From Nitrosomonas communis (GTDB lineage Bacteria > Pseudomonadota > Gammaproteobacteria > Burkholderiales > Nitrosomonadaceae), in NCBI RefSeq assembly GCF_900114745.1, contig NZ_FOUB01000006.1, positions 1 to 64,000 of the forward strand: a stretch of DNA of 64,000 nt, in the 5' to 3' direction. Under the pieces are notes generated by a model. The model was given only the letters and a program-made list of their open reading frames with translations, was not told the origin of the DNA and searched no databases. Below are positions 1-8,995 of this stretch, piece after piece. The position numbers were made by a program, and so were the translations under genes. Position 1 is the stretch's first letter. Every line of letters starts with the position of its first letter.

Positions 1-2
1 TG

Positions 3-557
3 GTTCGGGTTGTCTGGTGCGAGTTTGAAAATGACCATAAGCCTGGCCAATGGAAAACAGCCAGTCTTCTGCTGAGCACTGATACCACGTTAACCGCAGA
101 ACAGATCGTAGAAAGCTATAGCCTGCGCTGGTCGATTGAACCCATGTTCAATCAACTGAAACAGGCTTGGGGAATGAAAGAGGCATGGCAGCAAACACGA
201 CAAACACTTCATCGCTGGATACACATTACCATGGCGGGTTACGGCTTGGTACAGCTATTGAGTGGCTTGAACAGCCAGGCAGTGGCAGTACTGTGTCAGC
301 ATTCCCCATGGCGCAAGCATCAGCCTCAAACTGCCGGGCAGATTCGTAAAGGACTGGTCAATATTTTAAGACATATCGCTATTCGGTCATGGTGGCATGC
401 AAAATATAAAAATTCATACCACCAGATTGGAATAAAAATTGGAATTCAGGATAGGAATAACGCAACAACAGGTAATACGTCAAAAAGATCAAGTGCTTTA
501 CGTCATTTAAGTTGGAAAAAATCCCAGCTGTGGGGGATGGTTTACTCTAAACTCTAG
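3..557 (+). CDS. IS4-type DDE transposase, C-terminal part (cut by window start)
   Basis: The reading frame is open from base 3 and runs to the stop at 557, so the first half of the gene lies outside the window. It contains YSLRWSIEPMFNQLK, which fits the Y-x2-R-x3-E-x6-K signature around the last catalytic Glu of IS4-like DDE transposases. The following residues, rich in Trp and aromatics, and a basic C-terminus also fit the end of such a protein. No terminal inverted repeat was recognised downstream, so the right end of the element is unplaced. Whether the gene is intact cannot be judged from this piece. Confidence 0.75.
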   Translation, partial: VRVVWCEFENDHKPGQWKTASLLLSTDTTLTAEQIVESYSLRWSIEPMFNQLKQAWGMKEAWQQTRQTLHRWIHITMAGYGLVQLLSGLNSQAVAVLCQHSPWRKHQPQTAGQIRKGLVNILRHIAIRSWWHAKYKNSYHQIGIKIGIQDRNNATTGNTSKRSSALRHLSWKKSQLWGMVYSKL

Positions 558-965
558 TAAATCGCCAATTAAATTTGGCAAGCGTAATGGTTTTGTGTCA
601 CGATTCATCAAAGCCTCCTTGTGGTGAATTAAGTTCGTCAAGCAAACTAAATTTTACCACTTTTTAGACTTTGTTATATATTAATCAATAGGTTATGCTG
701 ATTTCTTTGCCAAGATTGAATCCCGAAACTTGAGAAATTATTTTTCTGGTCAAAGAAGCGTCAGAAGGGGGGGTATACTACTTGCGCATGGGATCAACCG
801 ATTTTTACCGAGGGAGATAACTGGGGAGGTTGTATGCACAGGTGCACGATACCGTAATTATCATTTTGAAACCCTAAACGCAGGTTCCAGGTGAATTAAT
901 TCAAATTCTTTTTGAACAAAGAAGAGCCATAGAAGGTGCAAAGAAATTATTAAAGGAGGCTATTA
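558..965. other. Intergenic stretch with a possible gene remnant
   Basis: No complete gene is visible. The right part (about 878-976, + strand) holds an open frame without a normal start codon. It encodes a charged, helix-like peptide ending EGAKKLLKEAINES and overlaps the start of the small gene at 966 by 11 bases. Such an overlap suggests either translational coupling to a broken upstream gene or chance. A G-rich run occurs near 765-775. Confidence 0.3.
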
Positions 966-1115
966 ATGAAAGTTGAAGTAACCGTTGAATTAGACATCAA
1001 TTTATCTAAAGCTAGTCTGGAAGATATCAAAAACTTGTTAAAAGAAATGATGAATCCTATCAAATTCGATGCTTTGGAAGCGGTCACTATTAAGGATATA
1101 AAAATAGGTATTTAA
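966..1115 (+). CDS. Small hypothetical protein, 49 aa
   Basis: This is a short frame starting ATG at 966, with a strong ribosome-binding site (AAAGGAGG, 952-959) at good spacing. The protein starts MKVEVTVELDINLSKASLED and ends with KDIKIGI. It is acidic, alternates hydrophobic and charged residues, and has a central amphipathic helix (SLEDIKNLLKEMM), with no membrane segment or signal peptide. I do not recognise a family. The strong ribosome-binding site and the protein-like composition are the only support. It may be the second gene of a small pair whose first member (about 878-976) is degraded. Confidence 0.5.
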   Translation: MKVEVTVELDINLSKASLEDIKNLLKEMMNPIKFDALEAVTIKDIKIGI

Positions 1116-1321
1116 TCTAATAGAGATCGTTACAGTAAACCTTTTACTTCTCACAGCTCGGTCCGGACGGCACTTTGGTAAACGTTATGTCAGAACGACC
1201 TATTTGTTTTGAGCGCAATTACAGCACAATAATCATGCTAGTACTGCACTTCATTACGGATCATGTTGTCTGACCGCTGAATCCTTCATTTGTAACTGGA
1301 AGAAATGCTAAGATATGCATT

Positions 1322-1753
1322 ATGAGTGAAATATTTAAAGTAATTCAACAATGGATTCCGGCCGATATCCTGATTGGCATCACTATAGCTTCAATTATTG
1401 GCTTTATTGGTACCTTGATCGCTATTCCCATCATTCTGATCCGCTTGCCAGCGGACTATTTTGACACGCGCACCCCTCGCCATTGGATGAAAGATCATCA
1501 TCCAGTGCTACGGGTAATGGGCTTAATCATTAAAAACCTGGTCGGTAGTGTGTTCGTTCTGGCTGGGCTTATTATGCTATTCGTGCCAGGGCAGGGCGTA
1601 CTGACTATGCTGATTGGCATTTCTTTACTGGATTTTCCCAAAAAGCGTGAGTTGGAAGCTAGAATTGTTAGTCAACACAGTATATTGAAAGCAATTAATT
1701 CCATCCGCCACAGGTTTAATAAACCACCTCTGATTTTGGCGCCTCGTTCTTAA
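1322..1753 (+). CDS. Small inner-membrane protein, PGPGW-like family
   Basis: A 143-residue protein with an N-terminal hydrophobic segment (about residues 16-43) and a second one (about 67-100) ending in FVPGQGVLTMLIGISLLDFP. The PG-x-G turn between two hydrophobic stretches, followed by a basic amphipathic tail (KKRELEARIV), resembles the small transmembrane proteins grouped as PGPGW-type, although here the motif reads PGQG. Their function is unknown to me. The gene stands alone, with no close co-directional neighbour. Confidence 0.6.
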   Translation: MSEIFKVIQQWIPADILIGITIASIIGFIGTLIAIPIILIRLPADYFDTRTPRHWMKDHHPVLRVMGLIIKNLVGSVFVLAGLIMLFVPGQGVLTMLIGISLLDFPKKRELEARIVSQHSILKAINSIRHRFNKPPLILAPRS

Positions 1754-1863
1754 TAATATCTGAAAGCGAGAAATAATCTCGCGCTTACTTGGTTACCCAG
1801 CACTGTTAACTACTTCCTATGAGCTGGAAAACTTGATCAATAAAAGAGTAGCTGAATTTCTTA

Positions 1864-1961
1864 TTCCATTTAAAGGAAATCTGACTTTGTCGGTTTTTTC
1901 TTGCCCTATTATTTGTACTGCCTGTGGCTTATCATCGTGTCATGTTTGATTGGAGATGAAA
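1864..1961 (+). repeat. Miniature inverted-repeat element, diverged copy
   Basis: This is a diverged member of the roughly 101-bp repeat family, flanked by TTA on both sides (1861-1863 and 1962-1964). The core retains ctgactttgtcgg and atcgtgtcatgtttgat. It lies in the 435-bp gap between the membrane-protein gene and the Fic gene, and nothing else was recognised there apart from an AT-rich promoter-like stretch before 2189. Confidence 0.75.
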
Positions 1962-2188
1962 TTAGCTGACTTGCTATATGTCCGTTAAAGGACTGCATGA
2001 ATGATTCTGATAGTGTTCCCTGGTAGGTGAAACTGCCGCGTACCAGGAAAACGTTTCATCGAGCAAGCTATACAAATAGATTCGTAACAGATGGACATTA
2101 TATAATCATTAATAATCTATTTTTTAATGTAATATACTGAATAATATGTGAATTGATTATAAAGTAAAAGGACATTTGTGAGGACATT

Positions 2189-3397
2189 ATGCCTGACATC
2201 GAATTGGCTCCGGGCTTGGAATGTTTAACACGTCGCGTTGACACGGATCGTTTTGGTCCGTTTGTTTTCGAGGTGGGAGTGGAAGCTGCTCGGATCAAAC
2301 TGGCACTTCAGCGCGCTGAAGATACGCATGACCGTTTTATTGCCTCACCTTTTTCTCAAGTAGCTAATCAGCTGGAGCGAGAAGTGGTGGTCAGCAGTGT
2401 GTTTGGAACAAATACCATCGAAGGGGGCAAGCTGAGTGAAGATGAAACTGCAAATGCTTTAATGCTTGATCCAACGCAGGTCAAGGAAATTGAACAGCGG
2501 CGTGCAGTGAATATCAAGGCTGCTTATGACTTATCGCAACAGGTTGCCCGAACTGCCGGGTGGTCCCTGAATCGGGAGTTCATTCTTGAGGTGCATCGCC
2601 TCATTACGCTGGAAATTCCCCATCCCAATAATCAGCCTGGCAAGCTTCGCAATAATCCGAAGCACTATATTACTTATGTTGGTGACGAGGGCCACGGTGG
2701 ACGCTATAAGCCACCTCAATATGGTAAGGATATTGATCGCCTGCTGGATGCGCTTATCGATTGGCATGCGGAAATGGAAAGATCAGGCGTTCCTGCATTG
2801 ATTCGGGCGCCGCTGGTGCACCTCTATTATGAGCTCATTCATCCTTTCTGGGACGGTAACGGCCGTGTAGGCCGGGTAATCGAAGCCACTTTGCTGCAAG
2901 CGGCAGGTTATCGCTATGCGCCGTTTGCCTTGGCGCGCTATTATCTCGCCCATATCGATACTTATTTCACGTTATTTAATACCTGCCGCAAGGCCGCAGA
3001 AAAAGGGCAGGTGTGGCTTAATCACGCATTTGTCGAGTTTTACCTGGAAGGGGTTCGTCAGACGATCAATACGCTGCAAGACAGGGTAAACCAGATGACG
3101 GCACTGTTGCTGTTTGAAAGTAAGCTTCACCGCTTACTCGAGGAAAAACGAATCAATGTACGTCAATATACGATTATTTCCCAATTGCTGGGCAGGCGTC
3201 GCGCAATGCCACTGGATGAAATCCGTCAAGCACCCTGGTACACAGGCCTGTATTTAAAACTAAATGATAAGACACGGCAACGAGACTTACGTCATCTGCG
3301 TGAAATGGAATTGGTTTTCCTGGATACCCATCATAACCTTTGGCCAGGAGTAATCAGACCGCAAAACATCAAGCCGTTGAGTAAAAAGCAAATATGA
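2189..3397 (+). CDS. Fic-domain protein, probable AMP-transferase (class II, self-inhibited)
   Basis: Fic enzymes transfer AMP, or occasionally another nucleotide moiety, from a nucleotide donor to a Ser, Thr or Tyr hydroxyl of target proteins. The active-site motif HPFWDGNGRVGR is at residues 218-229 and matches HxFx(D/E)GNGRxxR exactly, with His218 as the general base. An inhibitory-helix motif T-x3-E-G (Thr74, Glu78, Gly79) lies N-terminal to the Fic fold, which places the protein in the class with intramolecular inhibition. The 402-residue length, with a C-terminal winged-helix-like region (about 300-390), is usual for these proteins. No antitoxin-like small gene precedes it, which fits internal inhibition. 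GAGG sits just before the ATG. Confidence 0.9.
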   Translation: MPDIELAPGLECLTRRVDTDRFGPFVFEVGVEAARIKLALQRAEDTHDRFIASPFSQVANQLEREVVVSSVFGTNTIEGGKLSEDETANALMLDPTQVKEIEQRRAVNIKAAYDLSQQVARTAGWSLNREFILEVHRLITLEIPHPNNQPGKLRNNPKHYITYVGDEGHGGRYKPPQYGKDIDRLLDALIDWHAEMERSGVPALIRAPLVHLYYELIHPFWDGNGRVGRVIEATLLQAAGYRYAPFALARYYLAHIDTYFTLFNTCRKAAEKGQVWLNHAFVEFYLEGVRQTINTLQDRVNQMTALLLFESKLHRLLEEKRINVRQYTIISQLLGRRRAMPLDEIRQAPWYTGLYLKLNDKTRQRDLRHLREMELVFLDTHHNLWPGVIRPQNIKPLSKKQI

Positions 3398-3410
3398 AGT
3401 TACTTTCTCA

Positions 3411-3480
3411 TATTATATTCATACGCTCTACGGCTTGCCTTCGTGTCAACTCCGCGCAAATTTTGATTTGGAAATGCAAT
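3411..3480 (+). repeat. Degenerate right half of the miniature repeat
   Basis: The sequence resembles the right half of the 101-bp repeat (tattatattcatac...cggcttgccttcgtgtca...ttttgatttggaaatgcaat), with a short insertion before the terminal repeat and no left half. It lies between the convergent fic and MATE genes. Confidence 0.5.
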
Positions 3481-3493
3481 GAGAGGATGGGTT

Positions 3494-4825
3494 TCATTTG
3501 GTTTGACTGAATGCCTGCCTTATTCTTACCGGCAGGCGTGCAGATAAAGTAAGGCCACGTACCAGCAGGAATACATGCAAAGCGAGCCACAAGCCATCAT
3601 TCGCAAAATCACGTAGCCACCACCATGCCGCCAGATAAGCAGCGAGCGAAACCAGCATCATCCGACTCATGTCGCGTGACCAGGTAGCGCCTATGAAGAC
3701 GCCATCCATTTGGAAGGCAAGCACTCCAGTGAGAGGTAACAGGGCTACCAGCAGCAGATATTGTGCTGCTTCCATTTGTATTGATTCTAGTGTAGTAATG
3801 AGCGCGATCATGGGCTCACCCAAGATCCAGAGCATCGTCGCCAACAAGCTTGCCATAACAATATTCCAGCCTAGGGTCAGCTTTAGGCTGCGCATGAAGC
3901 CGTCGCGATAATTTGCACCGATGGCGCGACCAGCAAGTTGTTCTGCAGCAGATGTCAGCCCGTCCAGGAAATAACTGGCCAGCATGAAAAAATTCATCAA
4001 CACGGCATTGGCTGCCAGCGTTTGTTCGCCCAAATAGGCCCCTTGTGTAGTAAAAAAAGCAAAAGCAAACAGTAGCGCAAAGGAACGCAGCATAATATCA
4101 AAGTTGAGGTTGGCAAAGCGCCAGAGCGCAGCCCGATCCATCAATCGCAGCCAGGATGGCCATGTGCTGCATTTGAAATATGGATAACAAATCAGTAAGC
4201 CGAGCAGGAAAGCCAATAATTCGCTCATCACAGTTGCGGCGGCGACGCCTTCGATCCCTAGCGCCAGATGCAGACCAAGAAAGATGGAAAGAATAATATT
4301 GCTGCCGTTGAGCACAATCTGTAGCAGTAGCCCAGTCCGGGTCTTGCCCAGCCCTATGAACCAGCCTAACAAGGCGTAATTTCCCAAGGTCACTGGCGCA
4401 CCCAGCATACGGATCAGCACATATTGCTGCGTGGCAATAGCAACCGTTTCGCTTGGTTCCATCAGATAAAGGCCAAGCGATAACAGCAGCGGGGTAAACA
4501 TGAGTAAAATGATTCCGCTGGCAACCCCTATTATCAGTGAGCGCAGCAGCGTTGTCTGAATTTCAATCTCATCCTCCCGGCCATAGGCCTGAGCAGTCAG
4601 ACCGGTAGTGCCAGAACGCAGGAAGTTAAACGTAGTAAAAATCACATCAACTAAAATAGCGCCAACAGCCAGCCCACCAATCATGAAAGCTTCTCCTAAT
4701 CTGCCCACCACAGCCGTGTCGACTACCCCCAGTAAAGGTGTCGTCAGGTAAGCGAGGATCATTGGGGCGGCAAGGCCGAAGACCAGACGGTGGTTAACAG
4801 TAAAAGGCCGAGTAGGATGAGTCAT
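3494..4825 (-). CDS. dinF: MATE-family efflux transporter, DinF type
   Basis: A 443-residue multi-pass inner-membrane protein of about 12 hydrophobic segments with the MATE layout of two related six-helix halves. The N-terminal half carries PLLGVVDTAVVGRLGE and the TTGLTAQAYGR segment, typical of DinF-type MATE proteins that exchange Na+ or H+ for organic cations or drugs. The length equals the family's usual size. The substrate cannot be inferred. The gene converges on fic and is transcribed alone. Its ribosome-binding site is weak, so the start is chosen because it gives the usual N-terminal length. Confidence 0.85.
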   Translation of the reverse strand: MTHPTRPFTVNHRLVFGLAAPMILAYLTTPLLGVVDTAVVGRLGEAFMIGGLAVGAILVDVIFTTFNFLRSGTTGLTAQAYGREDEIEIQTTLLRSLIIGVASGIILLMFTPLLLSLGLYLMEPSETVAIATQQYVLIRMLGAPVTLGNYALLGWFIGLGKTRTGLLLQIVLNGSNIILSIFLGLHLALGIEGVAAATVMSELLAFLLGLLICYPYFKCSTWPSWLRLMDRAALWRFANLNFDIMLRSFALLFAFAFFTTQGAYLGEQTLAANAVLMNFFMLASYFLDGLTSAAEQLAGRAIGANYRDGFMRSLKLTLGWNIVMASLLATMLWILGEPMIALITTLESIQMEAAQYLLLVALLPLTGVLAFQMDGVFIGATWSRDMSRMMLVSLAAYLAAWWWLRDFANDGLWLALHVFLLVRGLTLSARLPVRIRQAFSQTK

Positions 4826-4881
4826 GGTATTTCAATTTTAATGAATGGTAGTTAGGCAGAGAGTATCCGTAACAGTGCTAA

Positions 4882-4982
4882 TTCCATTTCTAAATCAACA
4901 CCGGCTTTGTCGGCTTCACCTTGCCGTATTATGGATACTGTCTGCGGCTCGCCTTCGCGTCATGTTTGATTTGGAAATGAAA
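4882..4982 (+). repeat. Miniature inverted-repeat element, full copy
   Basis: A full-length 101-bp copy beginning ttccatttctaaatcaa and ending tttgatttggaaatgaaa, with TAA directly repeated on both sides (4879-4881 and 4983-4985). It is taken as the reference (+) orientation: the gactttgtcggcttcaccttgccg-type half comes first. It lies in the 551-bp gap between the divergent MATE and Lon-like genes. Confidence 0.85.
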
Positions 4983-5130
4983 TAACAGGCTTTTGAAAAA
5001 TGATCTACGTTGCCGTTGTGGTATTAAAAAAACTCAAAATGCTCATTTATCAGGTATAAAATAAATCCGCTTTTTTTGCCTATCATCAATTGCTTTGGAT
5101 ACATTTTTCAACCGCCTGCTACTTCTTCCT

Positions 5131-5227
5131 ATTGCCAATCAAGCTTGGTTTTCTTCAGATTTTTCTCGTCGATTATTGATACTTGTTTGCGGCTGACTTT
5201 CGAGCATACTTGATTTGGAAATGGAAT
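5131..5227 (+). repeat. Miniature inverted-repeat element, decayed copy
   Basis: The right end is well conserved (acttgatttggaaatggaat, ending at 5227) and tgcggctgac is recognisable, but the left end is eroded and no target duplication is visible. It lies about 150 bp upstream of the Lon-like gene, and the rest of this gap is AT-rich without a gene. Confidence 0.6.
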
Positions 5228-5376
5228 CGGAAGTGTGTTGCTTATCTAATAAAATAGCACAACCTGAAATAATATGGCACGTGATGGTGACATGGTTATT
5301 GTTATTGTTCCTGTCAGGAATAGTGATTAAACGGTTACAATTCTGGATTTCTTTCTAACAATAAAAATACTGATAA

Positions 5377-7830
5377 ATGCGAATTATTGAACTGACTCCG
5401 CACCAGCTTCGCCTGACGATTAATCCTGATTTACTTGGATTTACTGATACTTCAGAACTGGTCGGTCAGCCATTCTCCTGGATCGGGCAAGAGCGTGCCG
5501 AAAAGGCTGCTTACTTCGGACTCGAAATGGAGCAGCCGGATTATAATTTATTCGTGCTTGGGGAAGTAGGGAGTGGACGGTCTTCATTGCTACGGCAGGC
5601 GATGGCGAAAGTAGCGTCAAACAGGCCTGTTCCGCCTGATTTGTGTTATTTGCATCACTTCGGTGTGCCAGAAAGACCCCTTGCCTTGCGTTTGCCGGCA
5701 GGCGAGGGGCGTTTGTTGCGCCAAAAGCTGATACAGCTAGTGAAATATCTGCAGACAGAAATACCCCGATGTCTTGAGGAGCCTGAACTCAAGGCGGAAA
5801 GCAAGCGGATTGAAAAAAACTTTAAACTGGAAGAAGCTAAAGCTTTTGCCGAGCTTGATGCGTTTGCTGAGAAACATCGTTTCGCTATTCAGCGGGAAGC
5901 CGGCCGTATGGTTTTCACGCTAATGGATAAATCTGGGAAAATTTTAACTGAACCCCAAGTGTTGGCGTTACCTAAGGAGCGAAGAGTCGAAATTGAGGAA
6001 GTAGAACAAGCCTTGCAGGCTGAAATTGCACGCTATTTTGAGAAGATACGTCCTTTGGAACGAAGCAAAGATGAAGCTTTGGTGACGTTGCAGCGCAATA
6101 AGGTCAAGTTGCTACTGGAGGGTGAATTAAAGGCAATTCGCAGTATGCTGAAATTATCCGCAGAAGACCGAAGCAAATTTGACCTCTATCTGGTGAAGAT
6201 GGAAGAGGATATTCTCGAGAATGTAGCGTTATTCAAACTCTCTGATGCTGACGAAGAAAAACGCAAAGAGGAAATTAAATCCTTATTAGCACGCTATCAG
6301 ATTAATCTGGTGGTAGATAATCACGATTTGAAGGGAGCACCGGTTATTATTGAAGAAAGTCCATCTCTTCGCTCACTATTTGGCAGCATCGAGTATCAAT
6401 CAATCGAAGGCGTTTTCGAGACGGACTTTACGCGTATTCGGGCGGGCAGTTTGCTGAAGGCACATGGAGGATTTCTCATGCTGCACCTCGATGATGTGTT
6501 AGTGGACAGCCTGCTTTGGGAGAAATTATGCCGCTTGCTGCGTAGCCATCTACTACAAATTGAAGAACCCGGAACGACCTTAACCCAGATTCCAGCTGTT
6601 TCGCTCGAACCGGAAGCAGTGCGGATTCAGGTTAAGATTATTTTGATCGGCTCGCGTGAACAGTACTATATATTACAGGAAGAAAATCCAGAGCTTGCCA
6701 GGCGTTTTCGTATCAAGGTTGATTTTGCTGATAGCTTCCTAGCCAGCGCGCAAAGCCGCCTTGCTTCTTCCATTTTTGTGGCGCACGCCTGTCATGAAGC
6801 GGGTTTGCCTCATTTTACCGCAGCTGCGGTTGCGCGTTTATTGGAAGATTGCCACCGGGAAGCTAACGATCAATCTCGTCAGAGTGCTATTTTTAGCCGT
6901 ACAGAAACACTGGTATTGGAGAGCGCAGCTCAGTGCAAAGCCCATACCGGTTGCCTCGTGGATGTGGCTGATGTCGAGAATGCGCTGCAATCACGTATCC
7001 ATCGGCATAATTATCCAGATCAATGTTTGCAGGAATCGATCGCCGATGGGGATGTCATGATCGTGATCGAAGGAAAAAAGGTTGGGCAGATTAATGGTCT
7101 GACGCAAATAGATTTGGGGGATCATTGTTTTGGCGCGCCGGTGCGTATTACCGCGCACACGTTCGCGGGTGAGAATGGGGGAGTGTTGAATATCGAGCGC
7201 GAGGTAGGGCTTTCCGGCCCGATTCACGATAAAGGCATGTTCATCTTGCAAAGCTACCTAGCGGCCTTGTTTGCGCATATCGCACCGCTTGCACTCAGTG
7301 CTTCTATCGTATTTGAACAGGAGTACAATGGAATAGAAGGAGATTCTGCCTCGTGTGCAGAATTGTATGCTTTACTTTCTGCATTATCGGGCGTGTCACT
7401 CAAACAGGGGATTGCAGTGACGGGTGCAATTAATCAGTATGGTGAAGTCCTGCCGGTAGGAGGTATCAATGAAAAGATAGAAGGTTTCTTTAATGTTTGT
7501 GAGAAAGCGGGGTTAGATGGGACGCATGGGGTGCTGATTCCTCATCGCAACCGCAGGCATCTCATGCTGTCACATCATGTAATCGAAGCAGTTACTCAAG
7601 GCTTGTTTCATGTTTATACTGCAGAACATGTGAGTGAAGGGATTGAGTTGCTAACCGATTTCCCGGCTGGCTTTGCGCCTGAAGCAGATGTGAATGAAGT
7701 GATTCATTATCCTTATGACAGCGTGCTGGGATATGCGCAAAAAGTACTTCGTACTTACCGTATTGCTTGCCAACTTACCCAGCACACTAAGACAGAGCGC
7801 AGGCGGTTTATTGGGTCCGCTGAAAGATAG
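5377..7830 (+). CDS. Lon-like ATP-dependent protease (AAA-type plus Lon proteolytic domain)
   Basis: An 817-residue protein with an N-terminal ATPase-type region (about 1-560, including a charged helical insertion at about 125-320) and a C-terminal Lon protease domain (about 570-780). The Ser-Lys dyad is visible: EGDSAS with Ser657 and GGINEK with Lys700. The P-loop-like segment GEVGSGRSS (62-70) has Arg68 where Walker A has Lys. There is no LAN substrate-binding domain, so this is the LonB/AAA_32-like branch rather than classical Lon. It is cytoplasmic, as no membrane helices are seen. A glutathione peroxidase-like gene follows after 66 bp. Substrates are unknown. Confidence 0.85.
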   Translation: MRIIELTPHQLRLTINPDLLGFTDTSELVGQPFSWIGQERAEKAAYFGLEMEQPDYNLFVLGEVGSGRSSLLRQAMAKVASNRPVPPDLCYLHHFGVPERPLALRLPAGEGRLLRQKLIQLVKYLQTEIPRCLEEPELKAESKRIEKNFKLEEAKAFAELDAFAEKHRFAIQREAGRMVFTLMDKSGKILTEPQVLALPKERRVEIEEVEQALQAEIARYFEKIRPLERSKDEALVTLQRNKVKLLLEGELKAIRSMLKLSAEDRSKFDLYLVKMEEDILENVALFKLSDADEEKRKEEIKSLLARYQINLVVDNHDLKGAPVIIEESPSLRSLFGSIEYQSIEGVFETDFTRIRAGSLLKAHGGFLMLHLDDVLVDSLLWEKLCRLLRSHLLQIEEPGTTLTQIPAVSLEPEAVRIQVKIILIGSREQYYILQEENPELARRFRIKVDFADSFLASAQSRLASSIFVAHACHEAGLPHFTAAAVARLLEDCHREANDQSRQSAIFSRTETLVLESAAQCKAHTGCLVDVADVENALQSRIHRHNYPDQCLQESIADGDVMIVIEGKKVGQINGLTQIDLGDHCFGAPVRITAHTFAGENGGVLNIEREVGLSGPIHDKGMFILQSYLAALFAHIAPLALSASIVFEQEYNGIEGDSASCAELYALLSALSGVSLKQGIAVTGAINQYGEVLPVGGINEKIEGFFNVCEKAGLDGTHGVLIPHRNRRHLMLSHHVIEAVTQGLFHVYTAEHVSEGIELLTDFPAGFAPEADVNEVIHYPYDSVLGYAQKVLRTYRIACQLTQHTKTERRRFIGSAER

Positions 7831-7896
7831 GACGAGGAATCACGATTATTTGCAGTAAGTGCGCCATAGGATCAATTTTTACAGAAGGAGACATTG

Positions 7897-8445
7897 ATGC
7901 GTATTATTTTGCTATTCGTGTTAATTTGTTTTGTTCAACCTGTTTTCAGTTGTCGGGATGGCTTACTCGATCAGAATTTTAGAAAGCTCGCAGGCAGTGA
8001 GGTTGTTAACTTATGTCATGCCTATTCTGGTAAGGTGCTGCTCGTGGTGAATACTGCCAGTAAATGTGGTTATACACCTCAATATGATGGCTTGGAGAAA
8101 TTGCACGAGACATATGAGAAACAAGGATTCGCAGTACTTGGCTTTCCTTCCAATGATTTTATGGGGCAGGAGCCTGGCACGGAGGAAGAAATACAGGATT
8201 TTTGCCGGCTAACTTATGGCGTCAAATTTCCTATGTTTGAGAAAATAACTGTTAAGAAAGAAGATGCTCACCCACTCTTTCAGCAGCTCGCAGAAGTTTC
8301 TGGCACTTATCCTACCTGGAATTTTCATAAATTTTTGATTGGTAGGGATGGTAAGCTGATCAAGCAATTTAGTCCCCATACGAAACCTTTTGATTCGGAA
8401 ATCGTGGCAACGATCGAGCGAACGCTCCAGCAAACGTCCAAGTAA
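7897..8445 (+). CDS. Glutathione peroxidase-like thiol peroxidase, exported
   Basis: Reduces peroxides with a catalytic cysteine. NTASKCGYTPQY places the peroxidatic Cys at residue 57. Gln91 (in SNDFMGQEPG) and Trp141-Asn142 (in TWNFHKF) complete the catalytic tetrad. A hydrophobic N-terminus (about residues 1-18, ending FVQPVFSC) looks like a signal peptide, so the protein is probably periplasmic. I choose ATG 7897 rather than the TTG three bases earlier because GGAGA lies seven bases upstream. It probably uses thioredoxin-like reductants, as non-seleno bacterial members do, although no resolving Cys was assigned. Confidence 0.9.
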   Translation: MRIILLFVLICFVQPVFSCRDGLLDQNFRKLAGSEVVNLCHAYSGKVLLVVNTASKCGYTPQYDGLEKLHETYEKQGFAVLGFPSNDFMGQEPGTEEEIQDFCRLTYGVKFPMFEKITVKKEDAHPLFQQLAEVSGTYPTWNFHKFLIGRDGKLIKQFSPHTKPFDSEIVATIERTLQQTSK

Positions 8446-8482
8446 TGAATGAATCTAACCGCCAGTTTGAGCGACTCTATGT

Positions 8483-8506
8483 TAACCTGGCGAGCTACCC
8501 AGGTTA
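8483..8506. terminator. Hairpin between convergent genes
   Basis: An 8-bp perfect stem (taacctgg/ccaggtta) with an 8-nt loop lies between the converging peroxidase and rhodanese genes. A T-run is lacking, so factor-independent termination is uncertain. The position makes a bidirectional terminator or mRNA end plausible. Confidence 0.35.
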
Positions 8507-8566
8507 GCTGACTTAAGATAAAACCCTACAAAATGTGCTCTATAGAGTGAGTCAGTGCTGTAAGCT

Positions 8567-8995
8567 CTATGGATATTCAAAAGATGCAGTAGGATAGCCA
8601 GCTTCTTTCCATTTCGGAAATCCTTCTCGATAGTAATAGATTTTGTGCCATCCCCATTCTGCTGCTTTTTTGCTGGCTTTAGAGCTGCCCAGGCAATGAA
8701 TCCCATTGCAATAAAAAACAACGCCTTGACCCTTCTCGGCAAGGATATTCAAATCGCCGGCCGTGAAAAGTTCACTATTGACATCCAGATGCTTGGCCCC
8801 TCGGATATGTTCATAATTGAAATATTCCAAATTACGCACATCAATAAAAATATTGCCTTGATCATATAACCATTTAGCGGTCGCTGTGTCTACGGTAACC
8901 GCTCCAATAACTTCTTCAGGTGCGTTATTCTCTGTAGCGATGGCGCTCACAGCGGGCAGAAATAAGAACAGCAAAGCATATAAATATTTTTTCAT
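8567..8995 (-). CDS. Exported single-domain rhodanese
   Basis: A 142-residue protein with a clear signal peptide (MKKYLYALLFLFLPAVSA) followed by one rhodanese domain: FIDVRNLEYFNYEHIRGAKHL at 50-70 and the active-site loop YCNGIHC with Cys96, plus a second Cys101. It would move sulfane sulfur or act as a periplasmic thiol-redox protein. The CxxxxC loop is found in a rhodanese subgroup whose role is not settled. I choose the start at 8995 because it begins the signal peptide and follows AGGAAA, although the frame is open 45 bases further upstream. Confidence 0.85.
   Translation of the reverse strand: MKKYLYALLFLFLPAVSAIATENNAPEEVIGAVTVDTATAKWLYDQGNIFIDVRNLEYFNYEHIRGAKHLDVNSELFTAGDLNILAEKGQGVVFYCNGIHCLGSSKASKKAAEWGWHKIYYYREGFPKWKEAGYPTASFEYP

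Noticed and set aside
783-840. Similarity between 783-820 and the leader of the peroxidase gene at 7858-7895 (gcgc-a-ggatcaa-tttttac-g-gga)
   Set aside because: The match is short and gapped and could be chance; it is not enough to call a shared regulatory element.
5270-5300. TGGCAC-type sigma-54 promoter before the Lon-like gene
   Set aside because: The -12 half (TTGCA) is absent at the required spacing.
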